From Chitinophagaceae bacterium (lineage in GTDB: Bacteria; Bacteroidota; Bacteroidia; Chitinophagales; Chitinophagaceae), in contig SAIW01000007.1 of assembly GCA_004028795.1 (NCBI GenBank), forward strand, positions 372,001 to 436,000: a DNA stretch of 64,000 nt, given 5' to 3'. The notes beneath the pieces were generated by a model that was not told the origin of the DNA, ran no database searches, and worked only from the letters and a program-made list of their open reading frames with translations. This document shows, in pieces, positions 55,023 to 62,770 of this stretch (the first letter of the stretch is position 1; each line of letters starts with the position of its first letter). Made by a program: the position numbers and the translations under genes.

Positions 55023-55463
55023 TTATCCTGTTATTGTTAATGTATTGCCCGAAATGGTTATATTGTATTGCTTTAATGCAGTTGTAGCGGGCCCATTTAT
55101 TACATTGCCTGTATTAGAAAAACGACTTCCATGATTTGGGCATAAAAAATTTCCGGCACTGGTATCATAATTAATAGATGTACCTTGATGCGTACATGCA
55201 ACCTGCACAGCAGTAAATGATGATACGCTGTTACCTGTTGCCAATCTAACCACAATAACGCCGCTGTTTACAACTGAAGAACCAACAGAAGTCAAATTGT
55301 TTGTCAAATCAATCATAAAGTTTACACCACTTGTACCGCCGGGGACGGTGCTTGGGTTAGTGCTTCCGCCACTATCTCCCTTGCTACAGGATTGAAATAT
55401 GCAGGCTGCACATGCTGCCACAATGGGTGAACTTAGATTACCTAAGAATTTTCGTCTGTCCAT
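55023..55463 (-). CDS. Rieske 2Fe-2S lipoprotein
   Basis: 146 aa. Export signal with a twin-Arg-like start (MDRRKFLGNLSS) and a lipobox-like Cys26 in IFQSCSKG, then a Ser/Gly/Thr-rich spacer and a Rieske domain: CTHQG (Cys90, His92) and CPNHGS (Cys108, His111). Both cluster motifs are complete. It is likely an outer periplasmic electron carrier anchored by lipid, though no partner oxidase is adjacent. It is convergent with bshB1, one base apart, and flanked by the two bshB1 end copies. Confidence 0.92.
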   Translation of the reverse strand: MDRRKFLGNLSSPIVAACAACIFQSCSKGDSGGSTNPSTVPGGTSGVNFMIDLTNNLTSVGSSVVNSGVIVVRLATGNSVSSFTAVQVACTHQGTSINYDTSAGNFLCPNHGSRFSNTGNVINGPATTALKQYNITISGNTLTITG

Positions 55464-55728
55464 ATTTTATGTTTTTGTTTATTTATAATAGTAGAGTATT
55501 GGGAATAAAAATGATTAATACTTATTGAAAAACTGCTTTAATTATACATATTGAATGTAATTAGAAAAATTTAAAGGTTCGAAGTATTCATTTTATTATT
55601 AAATACGAAAACTGCTTTTATCAGGTTGCTTTAAGAGGCAATATTTTAAAAACTAAATACTATCTCATTGAAATTATTTAAAACTATTTAAACCCTAATA
55701 AACTTAAATTTTTGCTTAAAGTATTTGT

Positions 55729-55820
55729 AAAGAATTGGTGTTAAAAAATTCGGGAGGATTTACCTCGGCAAAAGTAATTGGATAAAGTCTTTCGATTCAA
55801 TTATACAAAATTAAACATAA
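55729..55820 (+). pseudogene. Degraded copy of the bshB1 3' end
   Basis: From AAAGAATTGGTGTT through TCTTTCGATTCAATTATACA to AAACATAATAA it follows the bshB1 end (54929-55021) closely, the last 35 bases almost exactly, but has substitutions and a one-base loss before ATAAAGTC that breaks the frame. It lies about 700 bases after the bshB1 stop. Confidence 0.8.
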
Positions 55821-56215
55821 TAAAAATAAATAACTTTTTTACAAAAGTTATTTATTGCGATATTGGATTTAAAACAGGGATATGGTTATTGTATTTTTAA
55901 ATTAGAACTGTTATGTTACAGAATATTGTAATAAAATAATGACAATCAAGAGAATGATTTTATGAAGCAGTTTTATTTAGTAAGCTCATTATTATATACG
56001 AAAATTGAACGTAGATGGTTGCCCATAATTAAAAATCTGCAACAATCGAATTAAAGAAACTGCCTCAAATTTTGGTAACAGGATATTGGACTGAACGGGG
56101 TTTGGATGTTTAACAAATTAGTCACAGGGTTAGTGCAGAAGCAGTTTCTTATTAAAATTAAAAATTGCCATTTAATAATGTGTACTATATACATTAAGTC
56201 TTTGTTATTAATTTG

Positions 56216-56248
56216 TTTAAAAAAGAGCTGTCTGGAAAGGCAGCTCTT
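56216..56248 (-). terminator. Terminator of the sigma/barrel operon
   Basis: AAGAGCTG / CAGCTCTT stem followed on the minus strand by a T6 run, 39 bases after the barrel-protein stop. Confidence 0.8.
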
Positions 56249-56286
56249 ACACAAATCCAACACAAACGCACTACGATTGAGGGTTA

Positions 56287-57639
56287 TTACTTTTTATTGA
56301 ATGTAAAACGTCCGTTTAGTTGTACGCCCAATGATGATAATTTTACTGAACCTTGACCGATGCCTGTTAAAGGAATTTTATAATAGGGCTCAATTCCTAT
56401 ATGTAATTGTTTACTAATTTGTTTTTCAAAACCTACCGAGAGGTTTAACATAGAAAACAGATTGGCATTTTGATTACTTATTGACCAGGGATGATAATAT
56501 GTTTGCCCTGAGGTAGGATAATATGCTTCGGAATTATAATCTTCGGTCTTCATTATTACAGAAGAAACACCGGCAGCGACGTACCAATTTGTTTTTGGCT
56601 TAATGCTGAAATTATATCTGGTTGTAACAGGAATATCAAATACATAACAATCAGCGTCAATACCAACAATATAATTGTAATAAGCAGGTGGTGTTGTTTT
56701 ACTAAAATCGTAATCAGTTCTTTGAGCAGTATAAATTTTTCTGGCAGCATAAAAACCTGTACCTATAATCCATCTTTTGTTAAGCTGATAGTTGATACCA
56801 ACACCGTAAGCAAAAGTGGCTTTTTCAAATTCACTTAATCTTATAAAACTGCCATCTAATGCCATAGAAGCACTTACTGACCATTTACTTAAGGCTTTAT
56901 TTTTTTCTTTTGTTTTTGTTGATGAAATTGAAGTTGTTGTTTGTGCTATATCATTCTTCTTTACAGTAGTTATTGCAGTTTCAACTGTATCTTTTATCTG
57001 TGCTGCATCAATTGTTTTAATATTTGATGATTGAGTTTTCTTAGTATCAGTTACTGCAACAGAATTGGTATTTACTGTAAAAGAATTATCAGTTATTGGT
57101 TGTTGTTTATTTTTTATATCAACTGCATTATCATTGTTAGGCTGAACAGCATTTTGTTTCTGTTTTTTAAGAACACTTAATTTATTATTTGTAATGATAT
57201 TAGTATTTGAACCGATAATAGGTGCAACTGTATTATTATCTTTATCAGTTATGGTTTTGTTAGTTATCTGTTGAGTTGAATTATCTTGAATAGAGGCTGT
57301 ACTGTTACTGCCTGATTTTTCTTTAATTATATTTTGTTTATCCTCAGGGCTAGCTATTACAGATTGATTGCCGTTATTACTATGCTCCTTTTGTTGCTGA
57401 GCAACAGCAATACCTTCTGTAATTGTATCTGATTTATTGTTCAGTAAGTAATATCCAATACTGCTAACGATAGCAAGAGGCAATAACCACCATAAAATGG
57501 CAAAGCGGCGTTTCTTTTTACCAAACTCTTTATCAAGCATGGTATTCATTTTTTCCCATGCTGCTTCATTAAAAGCCGGATTATTGGCTTCGGAAGCATT
57601 CCTTAATAAATGGTCAATATGTTCAAAATTCTCACTCAT
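56287..57639 (-). CDS. Anti-sigma-like membrane protein fused to an outer-membrane beta-barrel
   Basis: 450 aa in three parts. Residues 1-45 are a cytoplasmic region with charged helices (HIDHLLRNASEANNPAFNEA); 46-66 form one membrane segment (ILWWLLPLAIVSSIGYYLL); about 70-250 are a long low-complexity N/T/Q/K/S linker; about 255-450 are barrel-like strands (WSVSASMALDGSFIRLSEFE, YAARKIYTAQRTDYDF, VAAGVSSVIMKTEDY) ending GVQLNGRFTFNKK. It begins three bases after an ECF sigma gene, so residues 1-45 probably bind that sigma factor. A chain crossing both membranes would be a direct envelope sensor; that is inference. Confidence 0.8.
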   Translation of the reverse strand: MSENFEHIDHLLRNASEANNPAFNEAAWEKMNTMLDKEFGKKKRRFAILWWLLPLAIVSSIGYYLLNNKSDTITEGIAVAQQQKEHSNNGNQSVIASPEDKQNIIKEKSGSNSTASIQDNSTQQITNKTITDKDNNTVAPIIGSNTNIITNNKLSVLKKQKQNAVQPNNDNAVDIKNKQQPITDNSFTVNTNSVAVTDTKKTQSSNIKTIDAAQIKDTVETAITTVKKNDIAQTTTSISSTKTKEKNKALSKWSVSASMALDGSFIRLSEFEKATFAYGVGINYQLNKRWIIGTGFYAARKIYTAQRTDYDFSKTTPPAYYNYIVGIDADCYVFDIPVTTRYNFSIKPKTNWYVAAGVSSVIMKTEDYNSEAYYPTSGQTYYHPWSISNQNANLFSMLNLSVGFEKQISKQLHIGIEPYYKIPLTGIGQGSVKLSSLGVQLNGRFTFNKK

Positions 57640-57642
57640 AGG

Positions 57643-58212
57643 CTATACTGCTAAGCTGTTTCTTTTTTCTAACATTTTTTGTAGGTTCATGCGGGCCTTG
57701 GCAAGGTTTGATTTTGATGTTCCGTTCGAAATACCTAATTGTCCGGCAATTTCATCATGGCTTAGTCCATCTATTACATATAAATTAAAAACGGTTCTGT
57801 AAGCAGGAGATAACTGTTGTACTAACTCCAGAATCTCATCGTAAGACAGTTTATCTACAGAAGTTTCACCTTTATAAGCAACATTACTGGCAGCATCTTC
57901 ATGTCCGGCAATCTGCAATTGATTCTTATTGTATTTACGATAATAATCAATAGCTGTATTGATCATAATCCGCTTCATCCAACCTTTTAATGATATTTCT
58001 TCGTTTTCAAACACTGGTTTAAAATTGTAGAGTTCTTTAAACACTTTCAGGAAACCATCATTTACCATTTCAACAGCATCATCCTGGCTATTGGTATATC
58101 GCATACAAATGGCGGCGGCAAAACTATAATAACGGGTATAAAAAGCTTTCTGGCTTTGTCTGTTCAGGCTTATACAGCCCCTGATAATGATATGTAATTC
58201 CTCATTAATCAA
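57643..58212 (-). CDS. ECF sigma factor
   Basis: 189 aa, sigma-70 region 2 (FYTRYYSFAAAICMRYTNSQ, AVEMVNDGFLKVFKEL), KGWMKRIMINTAIDYYRK near 85, and region 4 with helix-turn-helix (LSPAYRTVFNLYVIDGLSHD, EIAGQLGISNGTSKSNLAKA). No recognisable region 3 and no N-terminal extension. Translationally adjacent to the anti-sigma-like barrel protein, its likely regulator. Confidence 0.94.
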   Translation of the reverse strand: MINEELHIIIRGCISLNRQSQKAFYTRYYSFAAAICMRYTNSQDDAVEMVNDGFLKVFKELYNFKPVFENEEISLKGWMKRIMINTAIDYYRKYNKNQLQIAGHEDAASNVAYKGETSVDKLSYDEILELVQQLSPAYRTVFNLYVIDGLSHDEIAGQLGISNGTSKSNLAKARMNLQKMLEKRNSLAV

Positions 58213-58278
58213 ATGCGGAGGGCAGAATTGTAATAATCTATTCGTTCAACACCTATTATTGGTTGCCTAACGCATAAA

Positions 58279-58878
58279 TTATTTTACACTTGCCTGTTTA
58301 GCAACAATAAAAGTTATTAAATCGTTCAGTTGAATGCCTGCTCTTTGGCAGGCATCATTAATGTCATCTCTTGAAACATTGGCTGCGAATGATTTTTCTT
58401 TTAATCTTTTGTTTACCCCTTTTACATCCATGCCATCATATCCTCCTGGCCTCATTAATGAATAAGCATGAATTAAACCGGATAACTCATCGAAAGCATA
58501 CAACATTTTATCCATTTCGGTTTCGGGTTCTACACCAAAATGTGTGTGACCATGACTTGCAATGGCTCTGATGATTTCAGGGTCAATATTGCTGGTTTCT
58601 AATTCTTCAATTATTTTTTTGCAATGCTGCTCGGGCCATTGGTCCCAATCTGCATCGTGCAGTAAACCTGCCATTTCCCATTTCCATTGTGTGGCTTCAT
58701 CGGCGTTTAATTTTTCGGCAGCCCAGCATTTCATTAAATGGGCTACCTGCTTCATGTGTAATTGAAGCTTAGGATTTAAAACCCAACTATTAAATAATTC
58801 AAACGCTTGCTCTTTACTTAAAACATTGCCTGCATTGGCAGGATTACCGAAATGGGTTCTTCCTAAGTGTAACGACAT
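58279..58878 (-). CDS. HD-domain metal-dependent phosphohydrolase
   Basis: 199 aa. HD motif HMKQVAHLMKC (first His) and LLHDADWDQWP (HD), then AIASHGHTHFG and FDELSGLIHAYSLMRPGGYD; a YedJ/YpgQ-like layout. Substrate unknown, probably a nucleotide. Intact motifs. Confidence 0.9.
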   Translation of the reverse strand: MSLHLGRTHFGNPANAGNVLSKEQAFELFNSWVLNPKLQLHMKQVAHLMKCWAAEKLNADEATQWKWEMAGLLHDADWDQWPEQHCKKIIEELETSNIDPEIIRAIASHGHTHFGVEPETEMDKMLYAFDELSGLIHAYSLMRPGGYDGMDVKGVNKRLKEKSFAANVSRDDINDACQRAGIQLNDLITFIVAKQASVK

Positions 58879-58909
58879 ATTGATTGTTTATTTGCTGAAT
58901 AGAATTACA

Positions 58910-58933
58910 GAACGTACAAGTGTGCGACGCAAC
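58910..58933 (+). repeat. Dispersed repeat family A, copy 8
   Basis: GAAC plus exact core, then 12 bases and GTAGC, so the hairpin arm is changed by one base; CAGTTGGGTAC follows, as in the copy at 2012. It lies between the divergent HD-domain and pepP genes. Confidence 0.85.
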
Positions 58934-58997
58934 GGCAGCTTAATAGTAGCAATCAGTTGGGTACAAAACTTTATCTTGCACACCTCAAATATAATAC

Positions 58998-60287
58998 ATG
59001 AAATATTTGCCATTAAACGCCAACATTTTTATTAATAACCGTAAGCGTTTTATAAAAGCCATGCAGCCCAACAGCATAGCCATTTTTACCAGTAACGATG
59101 AATGGCCGATGAACGGTGATGCCTTGCATAAGTTTAAACAAAACAGCGATTTGTTTTGGTTGAGTGGCATTGAACAGGAAGACAGTATGGTGATTTTATT
59201 TCCTGATAACCCGGATAAAAAATTTCGCGAAGTATTGGTATTGGTAAGGCCTAATGAATTGAAAGAAAAATGGGATGGGAAAAGATTGAGAGCTGATGAA
59301 GCAAAAGCTATCAGTGGTTTTGAAACCGTTATCTGGTTAGATAGTGTAGATGCTTTGTTACAAACATGGATTCATTTAGCTGATAATATTTATTTAGATA
59401 CCAATGAGAACGACAGAAAGGCAAGTGCCGTAAGAAGCAGAGATTACCGGTTTGTGGATGAAATGAAAAGCCGTTACCCGCTGCACAATTATTTGCGTGC
59501 AGCCAAGTTGATGAAAGAGCTAAGGGCTATTAAAACCAAAGAAGAAATTGAAGTGGTACAGCAGGCTATTGATATTACAGAAGTTGCTTTCAGAAGATTA
59601 TTGCAGTTTATAAAACCGGGTGTAACGGAATATGAAATTGAAGCTGAAATTTATCATAGTTTTTTAAGTCAACGTGCTACAGGCCCGGCATATGGAAGTA
59701 TTATTGCAAGCGGTGATAATGCAAGAACATTACATTATGTGAGTAACAATGGTGTTTGTAATGATGGTGAATTAATATTAATGGATTTTGGTGCTGAGTA
59801 TGGAAACTATTGTGCTGATTTAACCAGAACAGTGCCTGTAAACGGTAAGTTTACCAAAAGGCAAAAAGAAGTATATAATGCCTGTTTGCATTTACATAAT
59901 TATGCGAAGGGTTTATTAAAACCGGGAATAACCATAGTTGATTATACAGATAAAGTAGGAGAGGAAGCCACCAAGCAATTTATAAAAATTGGTTTGTTAA
60001 ATAAGAGTGATGTTAAGAATGAAGATGCTGAAAACAGAGCGTACAGAAAGTATTTGTATCATGGTATATCGCATCATTTAGGCATTGATGTGCATGATTT
60101 GGGAACCAGAACCGCACCCTTGCAGGCAGGTATGCTGTTAACCGTTGAGCCGGGCATTTATATTGAAGAAGAAAAGATGGGTGTAAGAATTGAAAACAAT
60201 ATTTGGATAACTAAAAGCGGTAATATTGATTTGTTTAAAAATATTCCGATAACAGTTGAAGATATTGAACAATTGATGAGGAAATGA
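58998..60287 (+). CDS. pepP: Xaa-Pro aminopeptidase (M24B)
   Basis: 429 aa. A creatinase-like N-terminal domain (IAIFTSNDEWPMNGDALHKF) precedes the pita-bread catalytic domain with all metal ligands visible: MDFGAEYGNYCADLTRTVP (two Asp, about residue 256-267), GISHHLGIDVHDLG (His), LTVEPGIYIE and MGVRIENNIW (two Glu). Removes the N-terminal residue before Pro. A TATCTTG sequence at 58972-58978 resembles a shortened -7 element. Confidence 0.94.
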   Translation: MKYLPLNANIFINNRKRFIKAMQPNSIAIFTSNDEWPMNGDALHKFKQNSDLFWLSGIEQEDSMVILFPDNPDKKFREVLVLVRPNELKEKWDGKRLRADEAKAISGFETVIWLDSVDALLQTWIHLADNIYLDTNENDRKASAVRSRDYRFVDEMKSRYPLHNYLRAAKLMKELRAIKTKEEIEVVQQAIDITEVAFRRLLQFIKPGVTEYEIEAEIYHSFLSQRATGPAYGSIIASGDNARTLHYVSNNGVCNDGELILMDFGAEYGNYCADLTRTVPVNGKFTKRQKEVYNACLHLHNYAKGLLKPGITIVDYTDKVGEEATKQFIKIGLLNKSDVKNEDAENRAYRKYLYHGISHHLGIDVHDLGTRTAPLQAGMLLTVEPGIYIEEEKMGVRIENNIWITKSGNIDLFKNIPITVEDIEQLMRK

Positions 60288-60360
60288 TGACACTGATTCA
60301 ATCGAATTATGCGAATTAAAAAAGTAATTAGTGTAATTCGAAATCATATTCGTGTAATAA
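60288..60360. repeat. AATTCGTGTAATTCG-type inverted repeat, copy 2
   Basis: ATTCAATCGAATTATGCGAA, AAAAAAGTAATTAGTGTAAT and TCGAAATCATATTCGTGTAA in the pepP-pssA spacer, similar to 18688-18744. Some frame starts in this stretch are artefacts; pssA is placed at 60369. Confidence 0.55.
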
Positions 60361-60368
60361 AAAAATTA

Positions 60369-61151
60369 ATGAAACAGATTCCCAACATATTTACCCTGCT
60401 TAATTTATTTTTCGGTTGTTTGGCAATTGTTGTTATTCTTCAAACAGGACTAACAATTAATAATGATGCAAATGGAGAACAGATTGTTGAAATACCGCAA
60501 AAGATTTATTGGGCGAGTATTTTTATTGCTATTGCAGCAGTAATAGATTTCTTAGATGGTTTTGTAGCAAGGCTGTTAAAAGCTTCATCAGATATGGGTA
60601 AGCAATTAGATAGCCTGGCAGATGTGGTGAGTTTTGGAGTTGCTCCCGGAATGATTGCTTATGAATTTTTACGTGTTGCTTATGCACAGCAAACTAACGG
60701 CTTAGAAATTAATCAATTGTTATTAATGCCGGCATTTCTTCTTCCATGTGCGGGTGCATACAGGTTAGCAAGGTTTAATATTGATACAACACAATCAACA
60801 GGGTTTAAAGGCGTACCGATACCTGCTGCCGGTTTATTGATTGCCTCCTTCCCGTTAATGTATTGGTTTACAGATAAAGCCTGGTTGATAGTTTTATTAA
60901 GAAACAAATGGCTTTGGTATGCAGTTATTTTAAGTATCAGTTATTTAATGGTCTCCACTTTGCCAATGCTGGCTTTAAAGTTTAAAGAAGTAACTATAAA
61001 GAAATTAATGCCTTTTATAATTGTAGTGGTTGTTTCATCAATCAGTGTATTTGTTTTACAGTGGGTGGCAGTGCCGATAGGTTTTGTAACTTATGTAATT
61101 GTTTCATTGGTCTTCAATAAAAAATCAGTTACCTCAAATCAGAAATTATAA
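60369..61151 (+). CDS. pssA: CDP-diacylglycerol--serine O-phosphatidyltransferase
   Basis: 260 aa. The CDP-alcohol phosphatidyltransferase motif is seen as DFLDGFVARLLKASSDMGKQ with LDSLADVVSFGVAPG (about residue 61-93; all eight expected D/G/A/R positions are present). Eight hydrophobic segments. Makes phosphatidylserine, precursor of phosphatidylethanolamine. I start at 60369 (MKQIPNIFTLLNLFFGC), not at an in-frame ATG 60 bases earlier that lies in repeat sequence. Followed after three bases by purS. Confidence 0.93.
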   Translation: MKQIPNIFTLLNLFFGCLAIVVILQTGLTINNDANGEQIVEIPQKIYWASIFIAIAAVIDFLDGFVARLLKASSDMGKQLDSLADVVSFGVAPGMIAYEFLRVAYAQQTNGLEINQLLLMPAFLLPCAGAYRLARFNIDTTQSTGFKGVPIPAAGLLIASFPLMYWFTDKAWLIVLLRNKWLWYAVILSISYLMVSTLPMLALKFKEVTIKKLMPFIIVVVVSSISVFVLQWVAVPIGFVTYVIVSLVFNKKSVTSNQKL

Positions 61152-61154
61152 ATT

Positions 61155-61403
61155 ATGATATACAATATTCAGATTAAAGTAATGCCTTTAAAAGATTTAT
61201 TAGATCCGCAAGGAAAAGCAGTATTAAGCGGATTAAATAATTTAGGAATTAAAGTTGAAGATGTACGTGTTGGCAAGCATATTACTTTACAGATTGATGC
61301 GGCCTCTGAAGCAGATGCAAAAGCCATTGCAGAAGAAGCAGCCAAAAAATTATTAGCCAATCCTGTAATGGAATTTTTTGAAATTGAAGCCCTTAATCCC
61401 TAA
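61155..61403 (+). CDS. purS: Phosphoribosylformylglycinamidine synthase subunit PurS
   Basis: 82-aa small subunit: IKVMPLKDLLDPQGKAVLSG and GKHITLQIDAASEADAKAIA are family-typical. It should bridge PurL and PurQ, which are not in the window. The last residues EALNP* overlap the end of a G/C-run repeat-like stretch (CCTAAAGGG). Confidence 0.93.
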   Translation: MIYNIQIKVMPLKDLLDPQGKAVLSGLNNLGIKVEDVRVGKHITLQIDAASEADAKAIAEEAAKKLLANPVMEFFEIEALNP

Positions 61404-61458
61404 AGGGAAATTATAAGCAATTGAATAAGCAACTAAGTAACTTATCTAATGAGTTTAA

Positions 61459-61485
61459 TTCCCCCTTTAGGGGGCAAGGGGGCAT
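61459..61485. repeat. G/C-run repeat (family C) at the rsmI start
   Basis: TTCCCCCTTTAGGGGGCAAG then GGGGCA, ending in the ATG of rsmI. The same C-run, G-run design as at 26986 and 27073. Confidence 0.65.
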
Positions 61486-62149
61486 GCTCTACCTCGTTCC
61501 CACACCTATCGGTAATTTAAAAGACATTACACTGCGTGCAATAGAAATATTGCAGCGTGTAGATGTTATTTTGTGTGAGGATACCAGAACATCATCTAAG
61601 CTGTTGCAGCATTATCAGATTCAAAAACCTTTATCACCTTACCATCAGCATAACGAACATAAAATTGTTGAGCATTTAGCACAGCAAATGCAGGCAGGTA
61701 AAAGCTTTGCTTTAATTACCGATGCAGGAACACCGGGCATCAGCGATCCTGCTTTTCTGTTAGTGCGGGAATGTATTAAACAAAATATTAAAGTAGAATG
61801 TTTACCCGGTGCAACGGCTTTTGTTCCTGCATTAGTTAACAGCGGGTTACCATCAAACAGTTTTGTTTTTGAAGGTTTTCTTCCTCTAAAAAAAGGCAGA
61901 CAAACAAAACTGAAACAATTAGCAACCGAAGAAAGAACTTTCATTTTATACGAAAGCCCGATGCGTTTAGTAAAAACCTTAGAAGAGTTAATTACTTACC
62001 TGGGAGAGGAAAGGCAATGCTGCGTTACAAGAGAGCTTACTAAAATGTTTGAAGAAAATAAACGTGGCTCATTAAAAGAAGTTGCTGAATACTTTAAAGC
62101 AAAACAGGTAAAAGGCGAAATTGTAATTGTTGTGCAGGGCAAAGATTAG
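61484..62149 (+). CDS. rsmI: 16S rRNA (cytidine-1402 2'-O)-methyltransferase
   Basis: 221 aa from MLYLVPTPIGNLKDITLRAI at 61484. The SPOUT-unrelated tetrapyrrole-methylase fold is shown by CEDTRTSSKLLQHYQIQKPL, DAGTPGISDPAFLLVRECI and EGFLPLKKGRQTKLKQLA. An in-frame TTG at 61421 gives a longer frame, but its first 21 residues are read from a G/C-run repeat and are not RsmI-like. Methylates the ribose of C1402 with RsmH. Confidence 0.94.
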   Translation: MLYLVPTPIGNLKDITLRAIEILQRVDVILCEDTRTSSKLLQHYQIQKPLSPYHQHNEHKIVEHLAQQMQAGKSFALITDAGTPGISDPAFLLVRECIKQNIKVECLPGATAFVPALVNSGLPSNSFVFEGFLPLKKGRQTKLKQLATEERTFILYESPMRLVKTLEELITYLGEERQCCVTRELTKMFEENKRGSLKEVAEYFKAKQVKGEIVIVVQGKD

Positions 62150-62260
62150 TTTCATTTGATTACTTCTTACAGAAACATGATTTTAATCATGTCATTCACT
62201 TTGATTTATCAGGTTTAATGCTTTAATAACTAAGCACATTTGTTGTTAAATAGCTAATGT

Positions 62261-62770
62261 ATGTGTTCGCATTCTTCTTCAGCTAAAAAAGTAATTGAAA
62301 AATTAGCAGAAAAGTTATATCCCTTTATTGAAGCTGAGTTTGATGAAGTTTTACAATTTCATCAAAGAGAGCCACTTCCTGATGCTTTAATAAAGAATTT
62401 TCACACCCTCACTTTTGAATTCGATTTATTAAAAAACACAGAACTGCTATTTGTATTTCCTGTGGTGCAGGAAGTGTTTAATACCAAGCATTATCCTCAT
62501 TTTAAACCTTGTGGTAATCTTTCAGCATTACAGCAATTCGTTCATAAAAAAGAAGCTTTGATAAAAGAACTTGTAACAGCTATTCATGCAGAAGCATTAA
62601 GGCTTAGAAAATCACCTATACATTCCGTTATCTACACATTTGAGTATTTGTTTTTTGAAGAAAAAGAAAAGTGGCACAAAATGGTAGTTGAATGGAATAA
62701 AGGCTGCACCTGTTTTGCCAAAGCCAATGCTGAACAAAACTTAGAAATGCAACATGAGTTCACTCACTAA
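62261..62770 (+). CDS. Unknown helical protein overlapping fixI
   Basis: 169 aa, not recognised. It starts MCSHSSSAKKVIEKL, is largely helical with many His (FHQREPLP, HYPHFKPCG, IHAEALRL) and ends NKGCTCFAKANAEQNLEM with a CxC. A DUF/hemerythrin-like metal or haem function is possible from the His/Cys content but is not proven. Its last 17 bases overlap the start of fixI, so the two are translationally linked. A cco-type cluster is expected downstream of the window. Confidence 0.75.
   Translation: MCSHSSSAKKVIEKLAEKLYPFIEAEFDEVLQFHQREPLPDALIKNFHTLTFEFDLLKNTELLFVFPVVQEVFNTKHYPHFKPCGNLSALQQFVHKKEALIKELVTAIHAEALRLRKSPIHSVIYTFEYLFFEEKEKWHKMVVEWNKGCTCFAKANAEQNLEMQHEFTH

Larger units (their letters stand above)
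55464..56286. other. 823-base gene-poor, AT-rich region
   Basis: It contains a partial second copy of the bshB1 3' end (55729-55820) and, close to its end, the terminator of the sigma/barrel operon (56216-56248). No convincing coding sequence was found; the short frames at 56051-56300 overlap the terminator hairpin and lack recognisable features. Confidence 0.6.

Noticed and set aside
56051-56300. Two overlapping small frames near the sigma/barrel terminator
   Set aside because: Both cross the terminator hairpin and are unlike coding sequence of the neighbours.
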